Shown here piece after piece: positions 19,069 to 27,485 of a DNA stretch of 64,000 nucleotides (the first letter of the stretch is position 1; each line of letters opens with the position of its first letter). Below the pieces are notes generated by a model. The model worked only from the letters and a program-made list of their open reading frames with translations, did not search any database and was not told where the DNA came from. This DNA comes from Clostridium sp. DSM 17811. Its GTDB lineage: Bacteria; Bacillota; Clostridia; Clostridiales; Clostridiaceae. The stretch spans positions 310,001-374,000 of the forward strand of contig NZ_JAHLDU010000001.1 of assembly GCF_018861905.1 (NCBI RefSeq), in the 5' to 3' direction. The translations under genes and the position numbers were made by a program.

Positions 19069-19683
19069 TTATGGAACATTAAACTCTTTAGGTTCAATCT
19101 TTAAGTTGGCAATAAAATTAGTATATGTTATATTAATTTTTTCTTTACCACTAGTATCATAAATAATCATTTTTTCTGGCAACATACTTTTATTATTAAC
19201 ATATAAAAGTGCATTATTAATATTTTTATTATTACCAGGTATAAATAAATTAATTACTGTGTATTCAATATTATTAACGTTTTTAGTAACATATTTTATT
19301 TCCTCATTAGTATACAATAATCCTATGTATTCACCTATAAAACTTAGTTTAAGTACTTCATCAAAACTTTTACTTTGTATATATGACCTTCCATTATTTT
19401 TATCATTAATATAAATTTTATCATCTGATTTATATATAAACACCCTGTTTTTGTTTAACTCTAGTTTATATCCGCCTCCCTTTAAATAGGATTGTTTTGC
19501 CTTATAGTTAATTGTCTGCTTATCATTCTTTATATCCATGTTCATATTTGTAGTATAGCTATCCATATTTTTTAAAAAAGTTGTAATGTCATTAGTATCC
19601 TTTGGGGGTTTATCACAAGAAGTAAATAGCACCGAACTTAAAACGAACAAAAGACTTAAAAATAATAACGATACTTTTTTCAT
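19069..19683 (-). CDS. LolA-like lipoprotein, GerS/YdcC type
   Basis: A 204-aa lipoprotein: signal peptide with lipobox LFTSC (Cys23), then a beta-rich LolA-like domain whose C-terminal part (TYTNFIANLKIEPKEFNVP) is typical of this group. In C. difficile the gene next to alr2 encodes GerS, which is needed for CwlD to modify spore cortex; in Bacillus the corresponding gene is ydcC, between acpS and alrA. Here it has the same neighbours: acpS upstream, alr 38 bp downstream. AGGAGG precedes the ATG. A spore role is inferred from synteny and fold; no sporulation promoter was identified. Confidence 0.72.
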   Translation of the reverse strand: MKKVSLLFLSLLFVLSSVLFTSCDKPPKDTNDITTFLKNMDSYTTNMNMDIKNDKQTINYKAKQSYLKGGGYKLELNKNRVFIYKSDDKIYINDKNNGRSYIQSKSFDEVLKLSFIGEYIGLLYTNEEIKYVTKNVNNIEYTVINLFIPGNNKNINNALLYVNNKSMLPEKMIIYDTSGKEKINITYTNFIANLKIEPKEFNVP

Positions 19684-19807
19684 TGTTATCCTCCTAGCAT
19701 TTCTCTAGAGATACAACAATTATTATTGTTGCAAGCCTTATTAGCTTACTCTACTACTTATACTATTACTAATGATTACATACTATTACTAAAACAATTA
19801 ATTATAA

Positions 19808-20224
19808 TTAATCAGATACCTTTGCTATTCCCACAACTTCTTCATTTTTCTTTTCAACTTCTAATATAGCATAAGCAATTGCACTTTCTTCCCCATGAGA
19901 TATGCTAAGATGAATATTATATTGACCTTCTTTTTTAGCTATTAACTTTGCTTTCCCTTTTAAAATTACTACTGGTTTTCCAAGGGTTGTCCGATCAACT
20001 TCAATGTCTTTAAAATCAAACCCCCTAAAGCCTGTTCCTAAAGCTTTTGCTACAGCTTCTTTTGCAGCAAATCTTCCAGCCACATATTCAGCCCTTAAAT
20101 TTCTACTTTTAAGATATTCTAGTTCTGAACTTGTAAAAATTTTTTCTAAAAATTTATTGTTGCTTTCCATTGCATGTTTTATTCGTCTGATTTCAACTAT
20201 ATCAGTACCTACACCTAGAATCAT
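19808..20224 (-). CDS. acpS: Holo-[acyl-carrier-protein] synthase
   Basis: AcpS moves 4'-phosphopantetheine from CoA to a serine of acyl carrier protein. The 138-aa protein has both metal and substrate motifs: VGTDIVEIRRI with the Mg-binding Asp, and GRFAAKEAVAKALG with the Glu/Lys pair; a later ISHGEESAIAYAI matches the family C-terminus. The ATG at 20224 follows GGGAG. It heads the conserved acpS, lipoprotein, alr, mazEF set, with about 125 bp before the lipoprotein gene. Confidence 0.95.
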   Translation of the reverse strand: MILGVGTDIVEIRRIKHAMESNNKFLEKIFTSSELEYLKSRNLRAEYVAGRFAAKEAVAKALGTGFRGFDFKDIEVDRTTLGKPVVILKGKAKLIAKKEGQYNIHLSISHGEESAIAYAILEVEKKNEEVVGIAKVSD

Positions 20225-20437
20225 ACTTATCAACTCCCACTTGTTAATCTATGTTTACAAATTTAAAGCTTTAGTAAGCTATTGTATTATATTTCAATGG
20301 TATACCGTTATATTATAACTATGACCATTTATAGTATTATACTCTATAATTTTGTAATTTTCCATTATAGAAAAAAGAGAATAATCGTCCTCTAAAGGTG
20401 GAATATTCTCATCAATATGTTAGGTCAACATAAATTA

Positions 20438-20791
20438 TTAACAAGAAGCTATACTCGCTAACACTTCATCAAAGTCACTAGTATACTCATCAATATACTC
20501 ACCCAATATGTCAATCATATGAATAGGTGATACAGTATTATCGTATAATATTTTCAAAAGATTTTTAACTTTATACCTTTGTGGACTTATATGTTTTGCG
20601 CAGTCTCTTTGTATTCTTACAACTGTACCATTGGTAATATCTTGCCTTTCTATTTCAATGCCATAAGCTTGTATTTCAGTAAGCTTACCATACATCACTA
20701 CAGACATGTTATCTTTTACCAATCTGTAAGCATAATTATAATTCACATCACCATCTGTTATTTCTTTATACAAATTTTCTATAATTACCAT
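20438..20791 (-). CDS. Clostridial small protein, probably DUF6514
   Basis: A 117-aa soluble, acidic protein. The pattern of a short beta-rich N-terminus (YRLVKDNMSVVMYGKL, QAYGIEIERQDI) and helical C-terminus (HMIDILGEYIDEYTSDFDEVL) matches what I recall of the clostridial DUF6514 family, whose function is unknown. GGGAGG precedes the ATG. The gene stands alone behind a long AT-rich upstream region that contains a Spo0A-type box, which would fit regulation at entry into stationary phase. Family assignment is moderate. Confidence 0.65.
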   Translation of the reverse strand: MVIIENLYKEITDGDVNYNYAYRLVKDNMSVVMYGKLTEIQAYGIEIERQDITNGTVVRIQRDCAKHISPQRYKVKNLLKILYDNTVSPIHMIDILGEYIDEYTSDFDEVLASIASC

Positions 20792-21159
20792 ATGCGTTTG
20801 CCTCCCATACTTTCTTATGAGAATACAGTACCATTACTTTCAAAAAAAATATGTCATTTTGTGAAATACGTTTACATTATCTTATCTCTTTTTAATGACA
20901 ACTTCAACCCTATACACCCATAAAGTCACGATTAAGAAAGAATAGCAATAGGTTAGATTTTATATGAAGTAGTTTATTTGTCGAAATTATAATAAATATA
21001 GCTAAAAGTTTTTTATATAAAATTGAATATTCTTAAACAAATTATAATCGTTTTTTAAAAAGCCCTCAATTCAATGCAAAATATTGTTATTTTGTAAACA
21101 TTTATCATATTATCTTAAAATTTTACATGTAATTTTATTTATTTTTTAATTTAACTTTA
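20792..21159. other. 368-bp non-coding region with a Spo0A-type box
   Basis: An AT-rich gap between two minus-strand genes. I see no open frame worth calling and no strong terminator. The one notable word is TTTGTCGAAAT at 20977-20987, which contains the Spo0A box core TGTCGAA, about 190 bp upstream of the DUF6514 gene. A single 7-bp core can occur by chance. Confidence 0.4.
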
Positions 21160-21756
21160 TTATTTGTAAATTTTATTCTTTAATCCATTTACCATTTTAT
21201 GTCTATCAACACCAATATATCTGCATAAATCTTCTAGTATTAATAGTGTAGCAAGAACCATAGTGCAATCCTCTTTGTTGTAATCCTCTAAAGCATATCG
21301 ATTTATATATATAATCTTATTCACTTGCTTACAACTAATAGTTTTATATAATTCATTTAGCGTATCATATAATATTGAATATGAAATTAAAATAAAATCT
21401 ACTTTTGACTTTTCGGACCCATTAACCACTCCCCTAATAATGTTATTTAAAAAAGTATTCTTATAATATTCCAGCATTTTCAAATTATAATTATTCTCTA
21501 TAAATTTGCCTACTACCCCCACATCAATAAGTGTTATTTCACCTTTTGTATTAAAAAAAACACCAGCATCTAAAATCCCACTTTTTTCATTAATCTCTGA
21601 AAGTATTTGTTTCATCCTATAATTGAAAAAACTAGTAAATTCACCCTTAGTAATAAAAGACTCAAGTTCCGTTGTAGCAACAACATAAACTAAGTCAGAA
21701 AAATTTTTATAAATTTTCTTTAAATGCTTTTTATCATTATTCTCCATATCTCTCAT
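21160..21756 (-). CDS. Protein of unknown function
   Basis: A 198-aa soluble protein, mostly helical with a central beta stretch (AGVFFNTKGEITLIDVGVVGKF), no signal peptide and no membrane segment. I do not recognise a family. The start at 21756 is chosen for the GAGAGATGTGAT site upstream; ATG at 21747 is an alternative. It lies downstream of the amidase gene in the same direction, but with about 200 bp and a repeat remnant in between. Confidence 0.7.
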   Translation of the reverse strand: MRDMENNDKKHLKKIYKNFSDLVYVVATTELESFITKGEFTSFFNYRMKQILSEINEKSGILDAGVFFNTKGEITLIDVGVVGKFIENNYNLKMLEYYKNTFLNNIIRGVVNGSEKSKVDFILISYSILYDTLNELYKTISCKQVNKIIYINRYALEDYNKEDCTMVLATLLILEDLCRYIGVDRHKMVNGLKNKIYK

Positions 21757-21896
21757 AATCACATCTCTCTCTTCACCAAAATAAATTAATAAACAACTCT
21801 CAATTGTATTACATTTAGTGTGGCATAATACATATAAACTATACCAAATAACATGAAAATAAATACTAATAATTTTTATAAAAAAACATTTAAAAA

Positions 21897-21960
21897 ATTT
21901 TTATTTCTTAATGGAATTTCATGTTTCGAGTTCGTATTGCAAGTCACTCAAGAGATTCGA
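21897..21960 (+). repeat. Foldback element family 1, right-end remnant (copy E)
   Basis: About 64 bp matching only the right arm of the full elements: TTAATGGAATTTCATGTTTC corresponds to the words at 37110-37130, then CAAGTCACTCAAGA to CAAGTCACACAGGA at 37141. The core and left arm are missing. It ends 5 bp before the stop codon of the minus-strand amidase gene, the same position the full copies take relative to their neighbours. Confidence 0.75.
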
Positions 21961-21965
21961 TACCT

Positions 21966-22868
21966 TTACTTTAACGCCGCATCAATCCCATCTGCCAAAC
22001 CCCTTGCTAACTTATCTTGGTAAGATTCAGTTATGAGAAGCCTTTCTTCACTACTATTCGATAAGAAACCCATCTCCACTAAAATAACAGGGACCTTAGA
22101 CCAATTAAATCCTGTCATATCATCTCTTTCAACAACGCCTCTATCATTCATTCCTACATCATTAATAAGATTTCTAAAAACTACTTGTCCATATTGTTTG
22201 CTCAACTTATATATTGGATCTGTATCTTTAGTATCCGTAGGTACAAGCATTGACGCTCCACTAACAGATGAATTATCATTTGAATCTGCATGAATTCGTA
22301 TAACTAAATTTGCCTTAGAATTGTTTCCGACCTGAGCCCTTGCAATATTCCCAAGCATTTGTTTATTCTCTGTCTTAGTCATTTTTACAGTATATCCTTT
22401 TTTACTAAGCAAAACTTTTAGTCTAACTGCTACCGCCATATTAACCACATACTCAGGCGTTTTTGTATTAATTCCTTGAGCTCCACCTGGCTCCTTTATT
22501 TTCATTATTGTTGAGCCTGGTGATTGCTTTTCTTGCTCGAAACTAGTAATACTTGCATGTCCTGGGTCTATAACAACTACCTTCGCCAAATTTTTGTCCA
22601 AATCTTTTTGCTTTTTTAAAATTTCTTTATCTTTGTTAACTTTAAGCAGCACCTTTGCATCTTTTACTGCCTCTGCCTCTTTTACTCCTTTTGCTTTTGC
22701 TAGCAACTTTTCATTAGCGATCTTATTCAACTTTTTATTTTGCTCATTTGTTTTTATAGCTTGTACCGATTTTTCATGTTCTTTTTCTACATAATTTACT
22801 TTATATAATACTCCACCTATAATAACAAGACACATAAAAGCTAATAATATTTTTTTAGTTTTACTCAT
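21966..22868 (-). CDS. N-acetylmuramoyl-L-alanine amidase (Amidase_3)
   Basis: A zinc amidase that cuts between muramic acid and the peptide stem of peptidoglycan. The 300-aa protein has an N-terminal membrane/signal segment (about 5-23), a Lys/Ala/Glu-rich helical linker (about 28-95) and the catalytic domain. Zinc ligands are visible as His in VVIDPGHAS, Glu in TPEYVVNMA and His in VIRIHADSN, and the catalytic Glu in VILVEMGFLSN. GGAGGG precedes the ATG. It has no separate wall-binding domain, so it probably acts tethered to the membrane. CwlD of spores is the same fold but shorter, so I leave the role open. Confidence 0.92.
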   Translation of the reverse strand: MSKTKKILLAFMCLVIIGGVLYKVNYVEKEHEKSVQAIKTNEQNKKLNKIANEKLLAKAKGVKEAEAVKDAKVLLKVNKDKEILKKQKDLDKNLAKVVVIDPGHASITSFEQEKQSPGSTIMKIKEPGGAQGINTKTPEYVVNMAVAVRLKVLLSKKGYTVKMTKTENKQMLGNIARAQVGNNSKANLVIRIHADSNDNSSVSGASMLVPTDTKDTDPIYKLSKQYGQVVFRNLINDVGMNDRGVVERDDMTGFNWSKVPVILVEMGFLSNSSEERLLITESYQDKLARGLADGIDAALK

Positions 22869-22975
22869 TTTACCCTCCTGGATTCTTTCTGTAAAAATAT
22901 AAATAATGTATGCTTATTGTACCATTTTTTTGTTAACACATTTTATTTTTGTTATTAACAATTTACTATAAAAAC

Positions 22976-23010
22976 AAAGCAAGCAAATTCCTAAGGAATT
23001 TGCTTGCTTT
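22976..23010 (-). terminator. Terminator after the HAD phosphatase gene
   Basis: A perfect 16-bp stem (22976-22991 with 22995-23010, 3-nt loop) is followed by TGTTTTTA on the minus strand. It begins 12 bp past the stop codon. Confidence 0.9.
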
Positions 23011-23021
23011 ATTTTATAGTA

Positions 23022-23846
23022 TTATACCGCAAACTCTTCTTGTGGATTCAAAATAAATTTGTTAATAATAAATGCTACACCATCTTGATCATTAGTTTTA
23101 GTTATAAAATTAGCAACTCTTTTAACCTCTGGATATGCATTTCCCATAGCAACTCCAAGTCCAGCATATTTAATCATATGGATATCATTGCCTGCATCGC
23201 CTATGCATATAACTTCTTCTTGTTTAATATTTAATTTTTCAGCAAGCGCTGCCACTCCCGCACCTTTATTAACTGATTTAGGGAGAAACTCTAAGTAGAA
23301 AGCTGCACTTCTAACTACTGTGTATTTATCACTTACTTCCTCTGGAATCTTTCCCATTACATCTTCTATAACTTCTGGCTTGTCTACAAACATAACCTTA
23401 ACTATAGTAGTACTTGCTGGTACATCCTCTACAGCAATTATTTCATTAGGAATATGATTCATTTCTGCTTCGTGCCTAGTGAATGTTGTGTCTTTGGGAG
23501 AAATTACTGAATCTTCCGTTAATGCATGTATATTAACATTTAGCTTTTTGCTTAAACTATATATATATTTATAATCTTCAAGAGTTAATGTTGTTTTAGA
23601 TATTATCTCATTACCTTCACAGTTCTGGACAAGTGCTCCATTAAATGCTACTGCATAATTATCCTCTGAAACTAAATTAAGTTCTTCTAGATATCTTTTA
23701 AATCCAATTAGAGGTCTTCCTGATGCCAGTACAACCTTAACTCCAATATCTTTTGCTTGTTGTATTGCATTAAAATTAGCTGTTGAAATTTTCTTTTCGC
23801 TATTTAATAAGGTTCCATCCATGTCTATTGCTATTAATTTATACAT
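23022..23846 (-). CDS. Cof-type HAD-IIB family phosphatase
   Basis: A 274-aa cytoplasmic haloacid-dehalogenase-type hydrolase of the Cof/IIB group, which dephosphorylates sugar phosphates, nucleotides or FMN precursors. Motif I is IAIDMDGTLLNSEK with the nucleophile Asp, motif II VVLASGRP, motif III lysine in SVNKGAGVAALAE and motif IV CIGDAGNDIHMIKYAG. The IIB cap lies between motifs II and III. GGGGGT precedes the ATG. It is monocistronic, with a strong terminator, and divergent from the diguanylate cyclase gene. The substrate cannot be read from sequence. Confidence 0.93.
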   Translation of the reverse strand: MYKLIAIDMDGTLLNSEKKISTANFNAIQQAKDIGVKVVLASGRPLIGFKRYLEELNLVSEDNYAVAFNGALVQNCEGNEIISKTTLTLEDYKYIYSLSKKLNVNIHALTEDSVISPKDTTFTRHEAEMNHIPNEIIAVEDVPASTTIVKVMFVDKPEVIEDVMGKIPEEVSDKYTVVRSAAFYLEFLPKSVNKGAGVAALAEKLNIKQEEVICIGDAGNDIHMIKYAGLGVAMGNAYPEVKRVANFITKTNDQDGVAFIINKFILNPQEEFAV

Positions 23847-24048
23847 TTTTTACCCCCACGTAACCACTTTTCTTAAACTAAATATAGTATATCATAGAAT
23901 TTTGTAAGTAATGGATTACATGTTTTATAAACTTTATATTGATTATACATATGACTCAAATAATTCCGCCTTTTAAATAAATAATGACATTTTTGTTATA
24001 CTAAGGTAATATGATTACAATAATATAATGAAAGGGGTTATATACATA

Positions 24049-25851
24049 ATGCTAAAAAAAGAAAAATCATTGACTATTATTCTATCCACTATTATTTTGG
24101 TAGCATTATTATATGTTATTTTCTCCTTAAATAAATTGAATGTGCCTACTTCATCCTCAAATATTAATTCTAAAAACGGTGTACTTAATTTCTTATACTT
24201 TGGCGTATTTCTTATTGTCGCTTTATATCACCTATGCTTATATATTTTTAGAACAGAGGACATTTCTAAGCTTTATTTTGGTTGCCTGTGTATAATTATG
24301 TCTTTAAGGACTTTAATTGTTGGCAACAAATATTTTTTATCCTTATATCCCACCTTAAATTACATTCTAGTTATTAAACTGCAATACTTAAGCATCTATC
24401 TGGCAGTTTTTTTTATACTTAGTTTTATGTTTATACTTTTTAAGGAAAGTTCTTCAAAAACTATTAATAATATATGCAAGTTGTTTTGTTTATTCTTTAT
24501 AGCTACTACTATTTTCATTTCCCCAATACTTGCATCAAAGTTGCTTATAATATTTCAATTTTCTAGTATGTTACTCATTGTATATGCTACTTATATTATA
24601 TTAAAGGCATATCGAAGCCAAAATCAAAAAATCATAATCATACTAATTGCCTTTCTTACAACTATTGTAATCATCTCTATGTCCATGCTACATTATTTAG
24701 GTATAAATAATGTCAATGATTACTCACTGCTAATCTTCTTCTTTTTTATACTTTTAAATATTTTTATACTAGCAAAAAATCAATCTAAAGCATATAAAAA
24801 AATCGAGACCTTAGCTAAGCAAAAGGAACAATATTGTTTAAGAGAAAAACTTTGTTCTGCTACTTTTTCCCTAAATTCGACTTTAAATTTAGACGAGGTA
24901 TTAGACAAGTTACTTATAAGTTTAAAACAAATAATTCCATATGACAGTGCATCATTCTTTATGGAAGAAAATAGCCAATTTATTGTTAAATCAGCCTATG
25001 GTTTCAAAAATATAAATGCTATATACAAGATTCGTATAAATAAAGACGAAGACCTGCTATTTAAAGAAATATATAAAACTTACACTACATTATTAGTTAC
25101 TAATGTTAAAGAAGATAATCGTTTTAATCATTATATAAATCTAACAGATATTGAAAGTTGGCTAGGAATACCTGTGATTTTCAATAATAAAATTGTTGGC
25201 CTACTAACCTTAGATTCGAGTAAAAAGAATATTTATACTAAAAATCACTGCGACATAGCTTTATCCTTTGCCTTCAATGCAGGTGTTGCTGTGGAAAATG
25301 CTAAATTACATGGTAAAACAAAACAACTAGCTTGCATTGACCCTCTAACAAGCTTATATAATAGACGCAGTTTTTTTGAACTTGCTAATAAAATCTTCGA
25401 TAAAGCAAAATCATCAATGCAACCTATTTCTTCCATTATGATTGACATAGATGATTTCAAAAAAATAAATGATCGCCTAGGTCATCATACTGGTGACTTA
25501 GTGTTAAAACGGCTTTCAAAAATTTGTTCACAGAATTTAGATGAGAGTCATATTTTAGGGCGTTTCGGTGGTGAAGAATTTATTGTGTTATTACCCGGCA
25601 CCTCCTTTAAAAAGGCCGAAATGGTTGGAGAAAATTTGAGACATGCAATAGAAAACAATCCTTTAATTATTAGAAAATCAGATACAATACCAATTACCTC
25701 AAGCCTTGGAGTTGCATCTATCACTCCTACTACTGAGAATCTAGAATATTTATTTACATCAGCAGACAAAGCTATGTACCAAGCAAAAGCTATGGGTAAA
25801 AATAAAGTTATGTCAATAAATTTAGATCTGCGAATACAAAAAAAAGCATGA
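24049..25851 (+). CDS. Membrane diguanylate cyclase (7TM-like, GAF, GGDEF)
   Basis: A 600-aa protein that should make cyclic di-GMP. The N-terminal 255 residues carry about eight hydrophobic segments like a 7TMR-DISM sensor, then a GAF domain (about 270-430) and a C-terminal GGDEF domain (about 440-590). The active site is intact as GGEEF (507-511), with IDIDDFKKIND upstream. The product-inhibition site (RxxD five residues before GGEEF) is absent; the equivalent positions are Asp and His. AAAGGGG lies 11 nt before the chosen ATG; an ATG 21 nt earlier has no ribosome site. The last codons form part of the outer arm of element copy A. Confidence 0.9.
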   Translation: MLKKEKSLTIILSTIILVALLYVIFSLNKLNVPTSSSNINSKNGVLNFLYFGVFLIVALYHLCLYIFRTEDISKLYFGCLCIIMSLRTLIVGNKYFLSLYPTLNYILVIKLQYLSIYLAVFFILSFMFILFKESSSKTINNICKLFCLFFIATTIFISPILASKLLIIFQFSSMLLIVYATYIILKAYRSQNQKIIIILIAFLTTIVIISMSMLHYLGINNVNDYSLLIFFFFILLNIFILAKNQSKAYKKIETLAKQKEQYCLREKLCSATFSLNSTLNLDEVLDKLLISLKQIIPYDSASFFMEENSQFIVKSAYGFKNINAIYKIRINKDEDLLFKEIYKTYTTLLVTNVKEDNRFNHYINLTDIESWLGIPVIFNNKIVGLLTLDSSKKNIYTKNHCDIALSFAFNAGVAVENAKLHGKTKQLACIDPLTSLYNRRSFFELANKIFDKAKSSMQPISSIMIDIDDFKKINDRLGHHTGDLVLKRLSKICSQNLDESHILGRFGGEEFIVLLPGTSFKKAEMVGENLRHAIENNPLIIRKSDTIPITSSLGVASITPTTENLEYLFTSADKAMYQAKAMGKNKVMSINLDLRIQKKA

Positions 25852-26141
25852 AGAAATCCGTAATACTTTGCCAATCGAGCTCTAAACTAGAGATTTAATT
25901 AAGGAATTCTAATCTTTTGCTTATATAAAATTCTCTATCATTCACACTCGACGTCCTGTCTCAAGTTCATTAGCCTGGGCCTCTGGGTAGTTCTCTGGGG
26001 GACATAACAATTATTAATTGTTATGCAACCTGTCAGGCTTACGAGAATTTTATAATCGCAAAAGAAGAATTTCTAAACTAAATTTCAATAGTTCATTCGC
26101 CTCTATTTGCAAATCATTACGGATAAATTTCATGCTTTTTT
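25840..26141 (-). repeat. Foldback element family 1, copy A (permuted core)
   Basis: About 300 bp, lying in reverse orientation to copies B-D. The ends AAAAAGCATG (25841-25850) and CATGCTTTTT (26131-26140) are complementary, as are AAATCCGTAAT (about 25854) and ATTACGGAT (about 26116). The core shares CTCGTAAGCCTGACAGG, GAGACAGGACGTCGAGTGTG and CAGAGAACTACCCAGAGG with copy B, but in a different order. The left end includes the stop codon of the diguanylate cyclase gene. The CATGCTTTTTT right end would also work as a terminator. Confidence 0.85.
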
Positions 26142-26187
26142 ATTCCGGTAAATGACTGTGGAACAAATTAGTGACTAATTTTAGTCA

Positions 26188-26823
26188 CTATCTTATAAAG
26201 TTCATAAATACCTTGTCTTCAACTTTAGGTTCTTCTATCTTATCTTTACCAGCATCTACAAGTTTTAAAAGCCATGACATATTTTTGCCGAGGACTCTCA
26301 TAATCTGCATTCCCTCTTCATCTTGAGTTGCTTCGCCTGGTGCAGTACCAAAAACTACATTCCAATAATTAGATGTAGGCATTGCCATTTCTGAATAATT
26401 AATATAATTATTTAATTGATCAAATGTTGGAATTCCACCCGCACGCCTTACTGCGACAACACTAGCTCCTACTTTATGTCTAAGCATACCTCCATTTGTA
26501 GATGTTACAAGGAATGCACGATCTAAAAATGATTTCATAGTTCCAGCTATTGCACTGTAATGTACAGGTGATCCTAAAATAATTCCATCAGCCTCTTTCA
26601 TTTTTTGAATCCATTCATTAACCTCGTCATTCTTAATAACACACTTTTCATTCATGTTTCTACTACATCCGCCACAGGCTAAACATCCACGTATTTCTTT
26701 ATTTCCTACATGAATAATTTCTACCTCTATATTCTCTTTTTTAAGTTCTGTAGCTACAGCCTTGATAGCCTCATATGTATTCCCATTTTTATTAGGACTC
26801 CCGTTAAAAGCAAGTACTTTCAT
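26188..26823 (-). CDS. Flavodoxin-like FMN reductase / iron-sulfur flavoprotein
   Basis: A 211-aa protein of the NADPH-dependent FMN reductase fold: FMN phosphate loop FNGSPNKNGNT at residues 5-15, the GSPVHYSAIAGTMKSFLDR flavin-binding segment and a later RRAGG. A cysteine cluster (GCLACGGC, then CVIKND) is typical of iron-sulfur flavoproteins that bind a 4Fe-4S cluster. The ATG at 26823 follows GGAGGT. It is divergent from an HxlR regulator, with a palindrome in between, which suggests control by redox or electrophile stress. The natural substrate is unknown. Confidence 0.88.
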   Translation of the reverse strand: MKVLAFNGSPNKNGNTYEAIKAVATELKKENIEVEIIHVGNKEIRGCLACGGCSRNMNEKCVIKNDEVNEWIQKMKEADGIILGSPVHYSAIAGTMKSFLDRAFLVTSTNGGMLRHKVGASVVAVRRAGGIPTFDQLNNYINYSEMAMPTSNYWNVVFGTAPGEATQDEEGMQIMRVLGKNMSWLLKLVDAGKDKIEEPKVEDKVFMNFIR

Positions 26824-26929
26824 AATATATACCTCCATATAATCTTCATTTATTTAAACCTGTGTTCATTATAAGGCTTCCCTATTTAACTTGCTAGTAC
26901 GCACTATTTAGTTAGTTACCTTACCTTTA

Positions 26930-26945
26930 GGTAAGATTCTTATAA
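26930..26945. promoter_or_regulatory. Palindrome in the reductase/HxlR divergent region
   Basis: CTTACCTTTAGGTAAG is a 7-2-7 inverted repeat about 107 bp upstream of the reductase start and 130 bp upstream of hxlR. AGGTA words recur next to the hxlR start (27061-27068). A candidate operator for the adjacent HxlR protein. Confidence 0.5.
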
Positions 26946-27074
26946 ATATCTATACTTATTTAACATTATGTATAAGTTTGCTTATATTAAATTGCTCCTA
27001 TATAATTAGCTCTAATATGTTATGACTCTCATTGAAGATCCTAAATATAAAAACAATTAAAGGTAGGTACCCTA

Positions 27075-27407
27075 ATGATATACTGTAAAGGTAAAGAATA
27101 TATATGTTTATTAGATTATGCAATGGATTTTGTACGAGGCAAGTGGAGGGCAGTTTTGTTATGTCATTTATATGATGAACCTAAAAGATTTTTAGAACTT
27201 CAAAGAATAACAATAGGTATAAGTCAAAAGGTATTAAATGAAAACCTCAAAGAATTAATAAATGATGAATTAGTAAACAAGAAAATATATGCGCAGATTC
27301 CCCCTAAAGTTGAATATTATCTTACTGATCGAGGAAACGCGCTAACTAAAATTATTAAAGAAATTGAAACTTGGTCTATCAATCATTATTCTCACTTATT
27401 GAAATAA
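27075..27407 (+). CDS. HxlR-family winged-helix transcriptional regulator
   Basis: A 110-aa one-domain regulator. The family core is visible: the Cys in ICLLDYAMDFVRGKWRAVLL, then FLELQRITIGISQKVLNENLKEL (recognition helix region) and VEYYLTDRGNALTKII (wing). HxlR proteins often respond to aldehydes or quinones through the N-terminal cysteine and control a divergent oxidoreductase, which fits the neighbouring flavoprotein. The ATG has AAAGGTAGG upstream. Confidence 0.9.
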   Translation: MIYCKGKEYICLLDYAMDFVRGKWRAVLLCHLYDEPKRFLELQRITIGISQKVLNENLKELINDELVNKKIYAQIPPKVEYYLTDRGNALTKIIKEIETWSINHYSHLLK

Positions 27408-27485
27408 TAGCTAATATTAAAATAGCCCCTCCCTACATAAACTGTAGAAACGGACCATTTTAATTATATCTTCCTTAAACTAAAA

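Noticed and set aside
19700-19735. Hairpin with CAATTATTATTG and CAAGCC after the GerS-like gene as another element copy
   Set aside because: Only a generic AT hairpin is shared; none of the conserved core words or arms are present.
21966-22868. Naming the amidase CwlD because a GerS-like gene is near
   Set aside because: The protein is about 300 aa with a long charged linker, unlike the shorter CwlD, and Amidase_3 enzymes are numerous in clostridia.
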